A stretch of DNA of 64,000 nt from Ptiloglossa arizonensis. Its lineage: Eukaryota; Arthropoda; Insecta; Hymenoptera; Colletidae. The notes under the pieces are model-generated. The model worked only from the letters and a program-made list of their open reading frames with translations. It searched no databases and was not told where the DNA came from. The stretch spans positions 16,060,811-16,124,810 of the forward strand of contig NC_135058.1 of the NCBI RefSeq assembly GCF_051014685.1. Direction: 5' to 3'. The position numbers and the translations under genes were made by a program. Of this stretch, positions 49,016 to 60,024 are shown in pieces (position 1 is the first letter of the stretch; every line of letters begins with the position of its first letter).

Positions 49016-49757
49016 CATCTCGTGTGTTACAACGTTCCGCGATACGAAAAATAATCTTTGCGCCCCCCTTTCGAAGGGCTCGACTAATCGGCCTGCCGCG
49101 AATTTTTCACTTTCGCTCGAAACGACGCCGCGATGAATTGCACCCTGACTTTACGGCGATTAATTTGCGGCGGATCGTGCGACGGAAACATTGTTGTCGA
49201 AATCGGGGACAATTTTTTAAAGTTACCTGCAGAGAAGGTTAGCGAGTCAAATTTTACGGAGAGTATTTTCAATGGAAAAATAAGTTTCGACAGCTCCTGG
49301 ATCACGTTCCAACGATTAAAGAAATATTTCTCTTAAATATACCAACGACAATAACGATATAAATCGAACTCTTCGACAAATTAAAATTTGTTGGTAACAT
49401 TCGTACCGTTTCGGTATAAAAATCACGCTCGAAAGCCTCCATCCCCCGAAATTCACCGAAAGCCCCACCGTTTTCAACGATCCGAAAGAATTATTTATTC
49501 TACGGATTTTTTGGCAAGCGCGGATCTCGACCACGAAATACGCGGCTCTTCCGCGATCGTTCGGCCGGTTAATTCCAGTACATTTGAACGCGTCCCGGGA
49601 AAACGGGCAGATATATCACGCAAATTGCCATTGTGGCCGCGACAATATGCTAAGCGTAGCCAGGCTGTTAGCATTTCATTATTCCAACACACATAAAACG
49701 TATCGGGACGAAGAACGGCTCTCCTCTCTTTCTTCTTTCCGTTCCGGCGCGTTTTCC

Positions 49758-49781
49758 CCGCATGGACACGCGTCCATGCGG
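49758..49781. other. Perfect 10-bp hairpin with 4-nt loop
   Basis: CCGCATGGAC, loop ACGC, GTCCATGCGG. No poly-T tail or promoter signal suggests a transcript. One such hairpin is not surprising in 64 kb. Confidence 0.4.
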
Positions 49782-51679
49782 TTTCCCGATCGACGGGGGT
49801 GCCAATTGCTACTTTTTGGCGGTGAAACGTCGAAACGACGCACACGCATCGAAATAATGCCACAAGTCTGGAATTGAAAGCTCATTTTCAATTTCTAGCC
49901 ATTGCGCCTTACGAGGGAATTACAGGGTCCTTACAGGGGCCGATTCTTCGTGTAAAAGTGAGTCGAAAAGTAGGGATAAAATATTTTCGTTCGAGGCATC
50001 GTTCACGAGAGAATTGATTTCGAACATTTTTGGAGCACGCGCGGCATCGACTACTTTGCTAACTCGTCTGTCCATTGCTCGGTATTTCTACTTGCGTCGG
50101 TGCTTGCAAACATTGCTCCGCTATTGTACGTATTATCTTGAAACTAGTTAGAACCAGTTATAACGAACAATACTGTACCACGATCGATTTCCACAAACCA
50201 CGACGCAAGTGAAAATAACGAGCAACGACCAGTCAGGTTGTGTCGTACTCGGCCGAACGCGTACCCCACAAATATTCGAAACCAACTTTCTCGAAAACGA
50301 AGCATCGTATGAAAAATCGTTAACCCGTATTTTCCACGTATTTTTACGCAAAGAATAAATGGGTGGTTCTACTTCCGATACAGAGCTACGAGAATAGGTA
50401 TCCAACCTATAACTTTCTTTTATATTTCATTGTAATTCTTTCAGATTACATTGTAGAAGAATTTATCACGTTTTTTACATTTATTAGCAATTTTCATAAT
50501 TGTACTTTTACCGTGAACCATTCTTTTTTCATCAGATAAAGTTAAAACTCAGATGGAAAACATTGCGCAAATATATAAACTTTCTCTAACTCTAAAACAA
50601 CTTGTTACAATAAACGTTGCGTTAGGATAAATTCAAGCCTGAATCGACTCGTCACAGTAACGTAAAATAAACATTGGGTCACGGTAAATTCCAAAGTAAA
50701 CAATTTTTGGCAATTACGTAAAACGAAAGTCGGTTACAAAATAATAAAACTGAAACGAATCTTTGGAATTACACAGATACACTCCTAGGTACGATTGATC
50801 CAAGAGTAAAAGTAAACAACGAACCTTAACGATAAATGTTGCGATTCGGCTCGATCTCGACACCGTGCGCGCTGTGTACGCGAACGTCACCCATATTTCA
50901 TGGAGCGGTCCGAATTCGGTTCCTCTGTACGGTGGTTCCCCGTTTAGGGGGCGAGCTGGTAACGAAACGAGAGATCCGATCAGCGAAACGCAGAGACCAG
51001 CTTAAACCCTCGAACTCATTAACGGGGATGGGGGGAAGTTAGCAACGGTCGACGCGAGCCGCTCGCCCGGCTTTATACTTGAGGTTTAATTCGCGCTGGT
51101 CAAATTAATTTGCAAACGATGAACAAGTCGCCGGCTGTGCGCGCTGTTAGCGTTGCATTTCGAACGGTGAAGAGACGTATGGGTGGGTCGGGAGTGGGGA
51201 TTAGCCGCGTTCATTAAACACGAACGCGGTGCATCCCGTCCGGGCTGATTTGCCCGCGATGGATCGCATCGACGTCATCGTCGCCGAGTGCTGTCGAGTT
51301 TTCGTACTTTCGTGCCTCCGACTGCACTCCCCCTCTCTCGGTCTGTAATCAATCGTGAAATCGGCTACAATCCCAACAACAGGGGATGCCGAATTTTAGG
51401 CAGATTAACCTCGAGTGCCGTTTTCGTTGAAAGTAGGCATTCCAGTTTCTCGTGATTTCTCGTTTGGAAAACACGCTCGAGATCCTTGTTACCCGCTCGG
51501 CAAAAGGATTCGGTCAAGAGGCGGGGGTAGGGAGAGATTGGAGTGTATCGACGCTGGGAGTGGTCATTGAGTCGGTTTCGAGTCAGGTTCCGAGGCGCGA
51601 TGAGTATCTGCTGAGTTTCAAGTGCGAAACGTCGATGGTGGCTCTTTTTATTTTGAGCTCGCACGGTGAAGAGGAACGA

Positions 51680-51690
51680 GGGGGGGGGGG
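51680..51690 (+). repeat. Poly-G run, 11 nt
   Basis: Eleven consecutive G bases follow GAGGAACGA. A long mononucleotide G run is unusual and is also a common sequencing or assembly error site. Confidence 0.8.
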
Positions 51691-51840
51691 ACGATTCGCG
51701 ATTCCCTCCTTCATTTTCCTCGATTCTACGATGCGATGAACGTCCGTTGAACCGAGAAGGTGAGATTTCGATGCTCGTTATCGCTTTCACGAATGGATTT
51801 AACGCTTTGGGAAGACGAGGAGAATTTTCTACAGACGAAT

Positions 51841-51945
51841 TAAGTATTTATGTATCAAGTATCTTTCCAGAGACAAATTAAGTATTTATATATCAAGTAT
51901 CTTTCCAGAGACGAACAAAATATTTATATATTAAGTATTCTTGAT
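51841..51945. repeat. 38-bp tandem repeats
   Basis: TAAGTATTTATGTATCAAGT at 51841 is repeated at 51879 (one base changed) and decays at about 51917. CTTTCCAGAGAC follows in the first two copies. It directly precedes the 57-bp array. Confidence 0.85.
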
Positions 51946-51954
51946 CGACGAACG

Positions 51955-52270
51955 GTAGGAAATCCGTCCTATATTTAGACACGATTAATTTTTTATTATT
52001 TATTCACGATATGGATCCTCCTCGTTACATTATATAACAAATCCGTCCTATATTTAAACACGATTAATTTTTGTATCATTTATTTACGTTATCGATCCCC
52101 TCGCGATACATTTAGCCACGATTCATTTTTTTATCATTTATTCGCGATACGAATTCTCCGTGTTATATTTAGCCACGATTCGTTCTTTTTAAATTTATTT
52201 ACGTTACGGATCCCCCGCGATACATTCGACCACTGTTCGTTTTTTTATTATTTATTCGCGTTATCGGTAC
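51955..52270. repeat. 57-58-bp tandem repeats, five copies
   Basis: The core ACGATTAATTTTTTATTATT recurs with the ACGATT anchor at 51981, 52060, 52118 and 52175, and a decayed copy near 52232. The first interval is 79 bp because AAATCCGTCCTATATTTA is itself repeated. Copies end with a GATCC(T/C)C-type word before the next TACATT. AT-rich, no gene. Confidence 0.82.
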
Positions 52271-54856
52271 CTCAAGAGAATGGTATATTTAGGTTGACAA
52301 ATTTCCCCGGCCGTCCACGTTTCGTAATGTAATTTGATTTCTCTCGTCATCGAATTACAACCGTTACCCGAATTCCCTGGTCGGGTGATATGTTTAACAA
52401 TACGCGGGCATATTGTGCGTAACTGTGCTGCGGATACGGTCGCGATTATAATGATGATCATCATCACCGCTGCCGCGATCGCCGGTGTTATCGACTGGAA
52501 ATATACGTTCACGTAATTTGTGTATGTAATCCATATCCGTGCAATTAATTATCGTTCTCCGATACGTTGTAACATCCATCACTGCCTTCTCGATATCCTC
52601 GCGTTTCGTTTATATTCAACGGTGTACACTCCATGTTCGATTCATCGTCGAGATATCGTACGATGTAACCGAAACCTAAATATCCCTTTTTTCGATAGCG
52701 TATGACGGAAAATTCGAAGCAGCTTTGTGTCGTAAAAACAATAGCACGGACGATGCAGTACCAATCGCGTTTCGGAGGAATCGCGATCGAAAACGAAACG
52801 AAATCAATTCCAAGAACATGGAACGAATATCAACGAAATTGTCGAGTAAACGTTACTTCAGAACCTTATCGAGCGTCTTCGATCGAAATTGACTCAGCGC
52901 GGAACTTGGACAGTTGTTCTCCCCCTTTCGAAAAACTGAAAACACCGTTCGGCAAGGTCGAGGGTGGCGATCGATCACGATCAACGTCAGGCGGGAATCG
53001 ATCGTCGATAGGGGTCTTTTGAAAGTGACGGCTGCAGTCGATGTTCCTGGAGAAAAAAGCCGGCTGCTGCAGCGCTCGGGCGCTAATTTCGGCGCGCGTG
53101 CCGCGAGGCTTTTTCACCGCCGAGATACAATGAGAAGCGCGTGTAACGCCACGCGCCTGGAAAGCCAACACTGCGCGTACCTTGTGTCTCGTTAATTGCG
53201 TGTACACCGACCGAATCTTCTTAAGACCATCGCATCGTTTTTGTCGTTCAAACACAGCACATCGGTTATTAATGAACCTCGAGTCTCCGACAGGGACGGG
53301 GAAAAAGTGCAACAAGCCAAGAGGAAGATTAATTTTTAACGTTTGGACCGAGAAAGTCTACAAGGTATGACAAATCGTCGGTCCCGGGCAAGCTACTTGT
53401 TACAACGATTAGATCTGTAAGTGAGAAACGACGCGGGCAGAGAAACGGTGATACAAAAATTAGAAAGTCGTTAGAAAATACATCGAAACGAGAAAAGCTT
53501 AGGTACGAGTTCCTGTAACACTTACAGGAATTTTGACAATTTATTTACTCATTCAAAGGAGGACATCCTGATTACAATAATTATATCGTCGATAAACGGG
53601 TGACGCATCTACGTTAGAAATAAGCCCCAACACGACCGTACTGGTATCCACTATCGTTACAAAGACTCCATCGCTTTACATTTATCGAGGTGGTACCGTA
53701 CCTCCCGAAAGATACGTTTCTTCGAAACACGCTCGGCGTATCTGCAACGCGTACCTCGATTAGGGTGTAGCGAGCACCAGAGTCGAACGTTACGAGCTCG
53801 CTAGGAGAGATTCGACCCCAGTAGCGCGAGGGTTAAGAACACCCCTCGGTCTTCCACGAGGAAAGGTAGAGGCACCGCGAACCTTCCACGCGAGAAGAAG
53901 GAATAGACGTTTCCGCGTGGATGTGTCGTGGTGGGTGAACAAAAAGGGGTGGCAAGCGTCGCCGTTATAGCGTTACCAAGGCGTGTGGCGCTAATATAAA
54001 GACAAATGAAGCGACGCGCGAAGCTGCCTCGGTCGGCCATGTGTCTTTATACAGACAGCGTCCCGCGCCACCTTCGAGGCGCATTCGCGGGAAATCTTCT
54101 GTCGCGTGGAAACGTCAGCGCCGAGAACGCCACGGCTGACTAAATTTCGCAGCCGGCGAATTTTATTAGCCACGCAGCGGGTTATTTATTCGGAACAGCG
54201 ACAGATTATATGGCGATATTAGCGGCCGCCTGGTAAGGTCGGGAGGGTGGCTGCGCTCGCATAAAACAAACTCCCCGCCTCGGTTTTTATATCCCGTTCC
54301 GTGACTCTCCGGTATCACCGTTTCGGGTTAACTCACCTTCGAATCGAAATATCCCGACGCGAGTTCACCCCGCGATAATACAATTTTCCAAGACGATCGA
54401 ACGCTGCAAGGAAATTCTTGTCCCGGGTTTGTCAGCGGGCCCTTGTTCGAGGCATTTGAAGGTTTCTGATCAAAAGTTGCGAGAAACGGTAATCGATCCA
54501 GTGTTCACAGTCTTCCGACGGGTTGTTTTATAGTTCGCCAACGAGAGTACAGCGTCGTCGATGATTTGCTCGCTACAGAGTTCGTTTGCTCAAGATTTGT
54601 TCCGAGACGAGCCGTACGAAAACAAGATACGACTATCTTCCGGCGAGTCGTTGACACTTGGGAGTAGTCGGTCGAGGATTTAGCAATTTTTGGCAAACAA
54701 TTATTCCGGAGGAGAAGTTTGCGCATCGTGGATACTCGAGAAAGCTGTTACAGAGCGGGTGGAACAGCTATTGGTTCCCCTCTCGTGTGTAAGAAACTCG
54801 AAAACGTCAACACTCGGTCCAAAGTGGAAAGAGTCGAAGAGATCCGCGAAGCACTC
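52271..54856. other. Gene-free stretch
   Basis: Contains the perfect 14-bp palindrome ATGATGATCATCAT at 52451-52464 and the inverted repeat at 53995-54051. No gene was recognised. Confidence 0.5.
53995..54051. other. Inverted repeat able to form a stem-loop
   Basis: TATAAAGACA (53995-54004) faces its exact complement TGTCTTTATA (54042-54051). The stem extends inward by ATG/CAT after one mismatch, giving a 14-position arm pair around a GC-rich loop. It may be a hairpin or two opposed TATAAA words. It is too short for a typical insect pre-miRNA, and it is not claimed as an RNA gene. Confidence 0.35.
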
Positions 54857-55530
54857 GCGTGTCATGGATTCCCGATTCGAAACTGTCTCGATTCGTACTG
54901 GATTCGTGGACTTCCGAGTCAGAGGTGATCCCACTCGTGGTTCATGAACTCCTGGAACAGACCTGCCCCCACTCGCACGCGATTCGTGAACTTCTGGTTC
55001 GGAACCATCCTCGTTCGCGCGTGGTTCATGGACTCCTGATTCGCAACTGTCCTCGTTCGCACGTGGTTCATGGACTCGGTGGCTCGCGATGGTTCCTGAA
55101 CTCCTGAGTCCGAAATATTCCGTCTCGCGCGTGGTTCGTGGACTCCCAATTCAGAGCTACCCTGGCTCGCGCGTGGCTCATGGACTCCTGATTCGGAACA
55201 GCTTCGATTGGTTTACGGTTCGTGGACCCCTGATTGAAAACTCTCGTAGCTCGTGTCGTCTATCGACTCCTGATTCGGGACCGTCCTCGCTCGCAGATGG
55301 TTCGTGGACTCCCGTTAACTGGCAATGGGTCCTGAACTCCTGAATCGGAAATATTCCGTCACGCGTGTGGTTCGTGGACCCCTGATTCGAAACTATCCTG
55401 CCTCGTTTATCGACTCCTGATTCGAAACTATCTTGCACCGTTCGTCGACTCCTGATTCGAAACTATCCCGCGTTGTTTATCGCGTCGTTTATAAACTCCC
55501 GATTCGAGACCGTCCCGAGCCTCGGTCAGT
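54857..55530 (+). repeat. 42-bp minisatellite (14-codon period), decaying to 35-bp units
   Basis: Units headed by GTGGTTCATGGACTCCTGAT start at 54979, 55021, 55063, 55131, 55173 and 55215 at 42-bp steps, apart from one partial unit of 26 bp at 55089. Earlier copies start at 54857, 54899 and 54937. From 55384 the period becomes 35 bp (GATTCGAAACTATCCTG at 55384, 55419 and 55454). Because 42 is divisible by three, the + strand reads as a 14-residue repeat (VVHGLLIRNCPRSH). The frame is broken by a stop near 55107 and by the 26-, 38- and 35-bp units, so a functional protein is unlikely. Confidence 0.9.
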
Positions 55531-55759
55531 GGTCACCCGAACCTGGCAAACTTTCGAACGATTACAATTTCAACGAGTTCGTCCAAGTTCCTCGGATTCT
55601 TGGAACGGTTCGGGCAACTGGAGGAGTCCTCGCTTCGAAGCGATAAAAGAAATTCCTTCGGTTCGGTTCGGTTCGAAACCGGCTTGGAACCGACTCCGGT
55701 CGATTCCTCGGTGCATCGCGAGGCCAAACGATCTCTCGTACACGTGACTTTTCCCGCGA

Positions 55760-55789
55760 GGACACGGGGACACGGGGACACGGGGACCC
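55760..55789. repeat. 9-bp GACACGGGG minisatellite
   Basis: Three full copies plus a variant (GACCCGG) follow GCGAG. Local slippage product; noncoding. Confidence 0.85.
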
Positions 55790-57690
55790 GGTTGTCCCTC
55801 GTTCCTTTGCATACCCTTCGCTTCTTTCGCGCGCTGTCTTCCGCTATCGCGGCGTACAGGAGGCAATAACATTTTTACGAGCCACGAAACATTTATTGCC
55901 GGCTCTCTGCCGCCGCGCGGCGTTTTATCATCGCCATTCCCCGGCTTAATACTGCCCGCTTAAGGACGCCGCGAGCAGCTTCTGTATATTCTTCGCGGTT
56001 GTATATCTTCCGATTAGACCCGGGAACGACGACGACGCTGCCAGCGTGCCGACGAGTTCATCAATTCACCGTTTTTGAAAACTACTCGCGACCGGAGTGA
56101 TTGATCGGCTCGTTCCCTGAGCTAATGAAACACGTTTGCGTTTCGTTGCTCGCGAGCGGTTATTGGCTGCCTATCCGGCGAACCACGAGTGGCTAGTTAC
56201 GTTTCTAACGGCCATTCTTGAGGAAAATAACGGCGAAGCTGGACCGGAGGCGTCGATGGTGAACATTTGCACCGGTGTGTCTTTATACGTTCGCTCGTAT
56301 TGCCAACGAATCGGGTGATCACGCCCGGGTCGAAGCTGACCCGCAATTCGACCACGTTTGCACGAATACTTTCAACAAAGATTCCGTCACTGGGAGATGA
56401 TCCTAGTCTAGCGAAAACGGGACACTTACCCCGGACTCAGTATTTATCGTGAGATACTTCCACATTTTATAAAAAATCAACGAACGAATATTATTCTGGT
56501 ATTTCTTGGTATTTTAAGAAAAGTCGTACCAACTTTACAACTGGACAATACGAAAAAGATTCAGACGTGGTAAACGGATGGATGAAATTGTTACCTCCCG
56601 ACAGAGGTTTCGTTTCAAATTTTGAGAATCGATTCGAATTCGCAGGACATAAAAATGGATGTTCGCAGACACCGCGATGAATATTTCAGTAAATTGAAAA
56701 ATCTCTGTTCACCGAGTGACCAAGAGAATTCGAAACGCTCGTAAAAGTTAGTTCGCGGCTCGAACACGTTCTCCTCGGTGCTCTCCGGGCAGATTTCCAC
56801 GTCGAGCCGGAGCCATGATGAAAATGATGTCGGACGGTACAAGGGCGGTCGTTTAATAAGGATCGGAAGTTTCCCTTAGTGCAGATTCGTGTTTGTTAAC
56901 GGGGAACTTTCGAACGCGTGAAAGATGGAAGAGGAGGAATTAATACTTTTCTTTTTCCACCCCCGTCTTCTCTCCTCCGTCCCGTTTCGGTCGCCACGGA
57001 GCACCGGGCAAAGATACCTGTAGGTAACTCGGAGCTGGGCGCAAAATAAACTTTTCCGCCGCGTAGATAAAGTAATACCCGATCCGGGTAGGTAGCTCGC
57101 TTCCTTTCAGCCGCGGGGGCCGGATTGGATGGTGGCTCCCAAGGGGTTAATTTCGTGCCGAAGGGGCGGAAAATATTCACGGTTCCTTAAAATCGGACGA
57201 GCGGCTCGTCTCTTACGAGCTTCCTCTGGGGTGGCGTTATGCCAAACGGTCACTCAAAATACCACACCCCCTTTTTTTCGACTAGCCCGTGGCAACGATC
57301 CTTTAATCCGCGCCAAACTGTCCGGGATATTTTCTCCCGGGGATGAAAAGTCGGCGAATAAAATTCACCCTCAAGACGTTTCTTTTTTCACCGTTTTAAC
57401 GAACGACCAGTGTTTCCCAAAGTTCACCGAATTCCTTCTCCGAGTGGTAATGAACTTTGGCTCGGATGATCGTCTTAGCTTCGACGAACGAAGCACCGAG
57501 AAAACCTCGAGTGAGAAAGACCTCTGCGACAAAGGGTGAACATTCGAATATCCATTTTTTACGCGTAAGTTTAGGTTCTGTAAAAAAAATGTAACGTTTC
57601 TCATATTTCTTTTACACGGAACAAGTAGTAATTTTAGAGATCGATGTATTCGTGGACGCGAAGTATTAAAACTTTGATGTGATAATTGCT
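55790..57690. other. Upstream flank or intron before the basonuclin-family exon
   Basis: CpG-rich to about 56100, then mixed. The 136-codon frame at 57129-57539 ends 170 bp before the acceptor, is not basonuclin-like, and has no donor at a sensible position. I see no preceding exon here. Confidence 0.5.
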
Positions 57691-57711
57691 TGGTCTTTTT
57701 TCGTGTTACAG
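57691..57711 (+). other. 3' splice site (polypyrimidine tract and AG) of the basonuclin-family exon
   Basis: A T-rich run (TGGTCTTTTTTCGTG) leads into TTACAG, with the AG at 57710-57711. This defines the 5' edge of the exon. The TCT codon directly after the AG keeps the basonuclin frame, so the upstream intron is probably phase 0, although a split codon cannot be excluded without the preceding exon. Confidence 0.82.
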
Positions 57712-57814
57712 TCTATCAAGTGCACCATCAATGGATGTTCCTGCGATTCGTTCACGCCAGGAAAGCGACACATCCGGTACTGCGACAAGTGCCACCACGG
57801 CTGGGTGCCCCACG
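57712..57814 (+). CDS. bnc: Internal exon of a basonuclin-family zinc-finger transcription factor (N-terminal Cys/His module)
   Basis: This exon encodes 34 residues plus one base. It begins SIKCTINGCSC, continues through a PGK motif and CDKC, and ends HHGWVPH. Seen: cysteines at exon residues 4, 9, 11, 24 and 27 and histidines at 28, 29 and 34. This matches the N-terminal module of basonucins BNC1/BNC2, where CTxxxCxC, a PGK motif, CDxCxHGW and HAL occur in the same order. A pyrimidine-rich acceptor ending TTACAG lies immediately before it, and a consensus donor CACG|GTAAGT follows. The final G opens a codon that would be GCN (Ala) in the family's HAL, so the donor phase (1) agrees with the homology. 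Known: the family are nuclear C2H2 zinc-finger regulators, and insect disconnected is a relative. The zinc-finger exons are not in the window and must lie downstream. I cannot place the preceding exon. The open frame around the exon (57679-58023) reads through intron sequence on both sides and is not the gene model. Confidence 0.88.
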
Positions 57815-57820
57815 GTAAGT
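57815..57820 (+). other. 5' splice site of the basonuclin-family exon
   Basis: GTAAGT is the full metazoan consensus donor. It follows CACG, leaves a phase 1 intron, and predicts that the next exon starts with the last two bases of an alanine codon. No continuation matching the family was recognised before position 64000, so this intron is probably longer than 6.1 kb. Confidence 0.85.
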
Positions 57821-59041
57821 ACCCCGAGTCTTCTGTCATTTATTTATATAGAAGAACTAAAACTAGATATACGACCAGATACGCGCATAAATTATCCAGA
57901 TATACGACCATCCAGCTATTTACCTACGTATTTATAGAGGCTCTAAATATCAGGCAAACAACATTTTTTTACAGCAATAGAAGTTATCGATTCGTAGTCT
58001 TAACGTCGCATATAAAACCTTGACTTAACATAGAAGAGAGATTATATTCAAATAGAATATTTTGAAATTGGGTTGTAAACTTTTCTTCATCGACGATACA
58101 AATCTTTCTTGTCACAGTTGATATCCGGTACGTCTTCCTTCCATTTGAACGGTGTACGAAGGTACTTCTAGAGCGAAGAAATTTACAATACGAATCGTTC
58201 GTAAATAACAAAAGTTAATTTTACGCCAAAGAGGTCGATCGCAGGACCTACGTCGACTGGATCTTTTTGTCCTTCTCGATCAGTACCTACAAGCCCTCAA
58301 AATCTTTGACCCTTTCTCAAACCACTCTGTGCAAACATAGAAAACATTGAAGTACAATAAGAACTACAAAGAGTATCGCGAAAAAAATATTTAAATACAC
58401 TGTGACGCGCAGAAAAATAATTAAACGAACAATAACCTACGGAAACTGTTATTATATCTAGTTACACGTTACATACATCTCGTGTGCAGAAAATCGAGAG
58501 TAATTAAAGGAATTCGAGATAATTGGATAGACAATAGCCTACAGAAACTTTGTTCCTATATTTATTAATACGCAATTACGACGAAGTGTGATCACTTTGC
58601 ACACAATTCGTGGACAAGAAATCGAAAGAATTTACAATTAAACGAATTCGAGAAATCACCCCCGATTTAAGAATCCATCTTCGAAGCAGCATCCTTCGAA
58701 CGTCGAAGATTTCGCAGGGGGTGGCCGCACGGGGTCGCGTGCACACGGTTAAACGCAAATTTTCCAACTGTCAGCATACTTCATCCGAGCGGCCCTCAGG
58801 GACGAAATTCAATTTTCCGACGATGACCAGTGGCCGTCCCTTCGCGGCCACCGCTCCACCCTTCTCTGTGGCCGCGCACGCGATCCGTTCGTAGCTACGC
58901 GCGTGTATGCATACGTATCGACGATACATATATACGTAAGAGGGCGAGCTTTATGCCCTCGTAAGTTCTCGGATGTATGGAAGAAGCGATTGGCCGATGG
59001 TCGTCGCTACCCGCTACACTCGGCCACAATGTTCGCGAATA
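57821..59041. other. Intron sequence downstream of the exon
   Basis: AT-rich to 58640, then a CpG-rich patch (58700-58890). Dense TACGTA/TATACGTA words are at 58905-58940. No basonuclin continuation was found in any frame. Confidence 0.6.
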
Positions 59042-59709
59042 TACAGGGTGTAACGTGCGAAATCTTTACCAGTTAGGTTCGTTCGCCCTTGACTTCCAAC
59101 GGACCAGATAATGGAGCCTCGTGTACGAAGTATCGTTTTATTATATACGAATATCGTCAGCAGGGATCATCGAACACTTGTGCAGATCGTGTGACCAGTT
59201 TCGGGTAATTTTAGTGTTACTTAATTCTGTATTGCGATGAAATGGACTTTTCTGCAAATATTCGTTATATTTGTGTTATTCTAAAGATTCTTGAATCACC
59301 TTGGTTGCGTAGGATTCGTCGAATAACAATTATTTACAAAAGAATCTACCTTGGACGCGTAGAACTCGTCAAGAATCCTAGAACAATATTTATTACTATA
59401 AAATACATATTATTTGCAAAAAAAATCAACTTCAGCAAGTGGAAATCTTCAAGAATTCTAGACCAATATTCAGAACTATATAACGATAACTATTCGTCAA
59501 AATATGATCTAATTATAATGATTTTGTTGAGAAACACAGCTCATTGAAATCGTACGGATTGTTTCGTAATAATTTCTAATTTCATGGGTGAATTCAACGT
59601 ACGGAAGTAATGACAATAGTTCGCACGAAGATGTATTTACAGGGACACTGTAAATTCCTTTTGAAAAAATGTTATCGTTCGATTTTAAAATCCAGCGAGA
59701 CACCCTGTA
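59042..59709. mobile_element. Candidate short inverted-repeat element with TA flanks (MITE-like)
   Basis: TACAGGGTGT at 59042-59051 faces its exact complement ACACCCTGTA at 59700-59709. Read as TA target duplications flanking CAGGGTGT...ACACCCTG, this gives a 664-bp element with the TA preference known for Tc1/mariner-type transposition. Similarity of the two ends beyond the first 8 bp is weak. The interior is AT-rich with its own 50- and 80-bp diverged repeats (TTGGxxGCGTAG at 59301 and 59351; CAAGAATxCTAGA at 59370 and 59450). There is no transposase. It lies in the intron after the basonuclin-family exon. TACAGGGTGT also occurs alone at 3927. Confidence 0.4.
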
Positions 59710-60007
59710 CGTTTCGAGCACAAAGCACCCTCTTGTCGATGTGTCTGGAGGGAGATCTCGATGTACGGCGGTGTGTATCGCGCTTAAAATTCCGGTTGCT
59801 TGACCCGCGATAGATTGGACGTGCCGCGGCGCGGAATACATATCAATTCCGATCCCACGGGGACGCAGTTGCATTTTCCTCTGTGGTAGCTTTTTCTTCC
59901 CGCCTCCTCCATATTCCGGGAAGGAGAGACGGGTCCCGAGGAAATCGCTTGTCCGGCGAGGAGAGAGGAGAGGAATCCTAAACGCGTCTTCGAGCGTCAT
60001 TATTCCC

Positions 60008-60024
60008 TTAATCGCGCCGATTAA
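60008..60024. promoter_or_regulatory. Palindromic paired homeodomain site
   Basis: TTAATCG-CGC-CGATTAA is an exact inverted repeat with a 3-bp centre. It resembles dimer sites for homeodomain proteins that prefer TAATC. It lies in the intron after the basonuclin-family exon. Confidence 0.3.

Larger units (their letters stand above)
45426..51840. other. Gene-free stretch
   Basis: A CpG-rich segment near 45540-45790 with GGCCAAGATGGGCC gives way to AT-rich DNA (46350-47200, 50400-50830). It contains the CT microsatellite, the 10-bp hairpin at 49758 and the poly-G run. G-rich runs occur at 47757-47793. Confidence 0.5.

Noticed and set aside
57679..58023. Full 114-codon open frame around the basonuclin-family exon
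   Set aside because: Sequence before 57712 and after 57814 is intronic by splice signals and unlike the family. Only the exon is coding.
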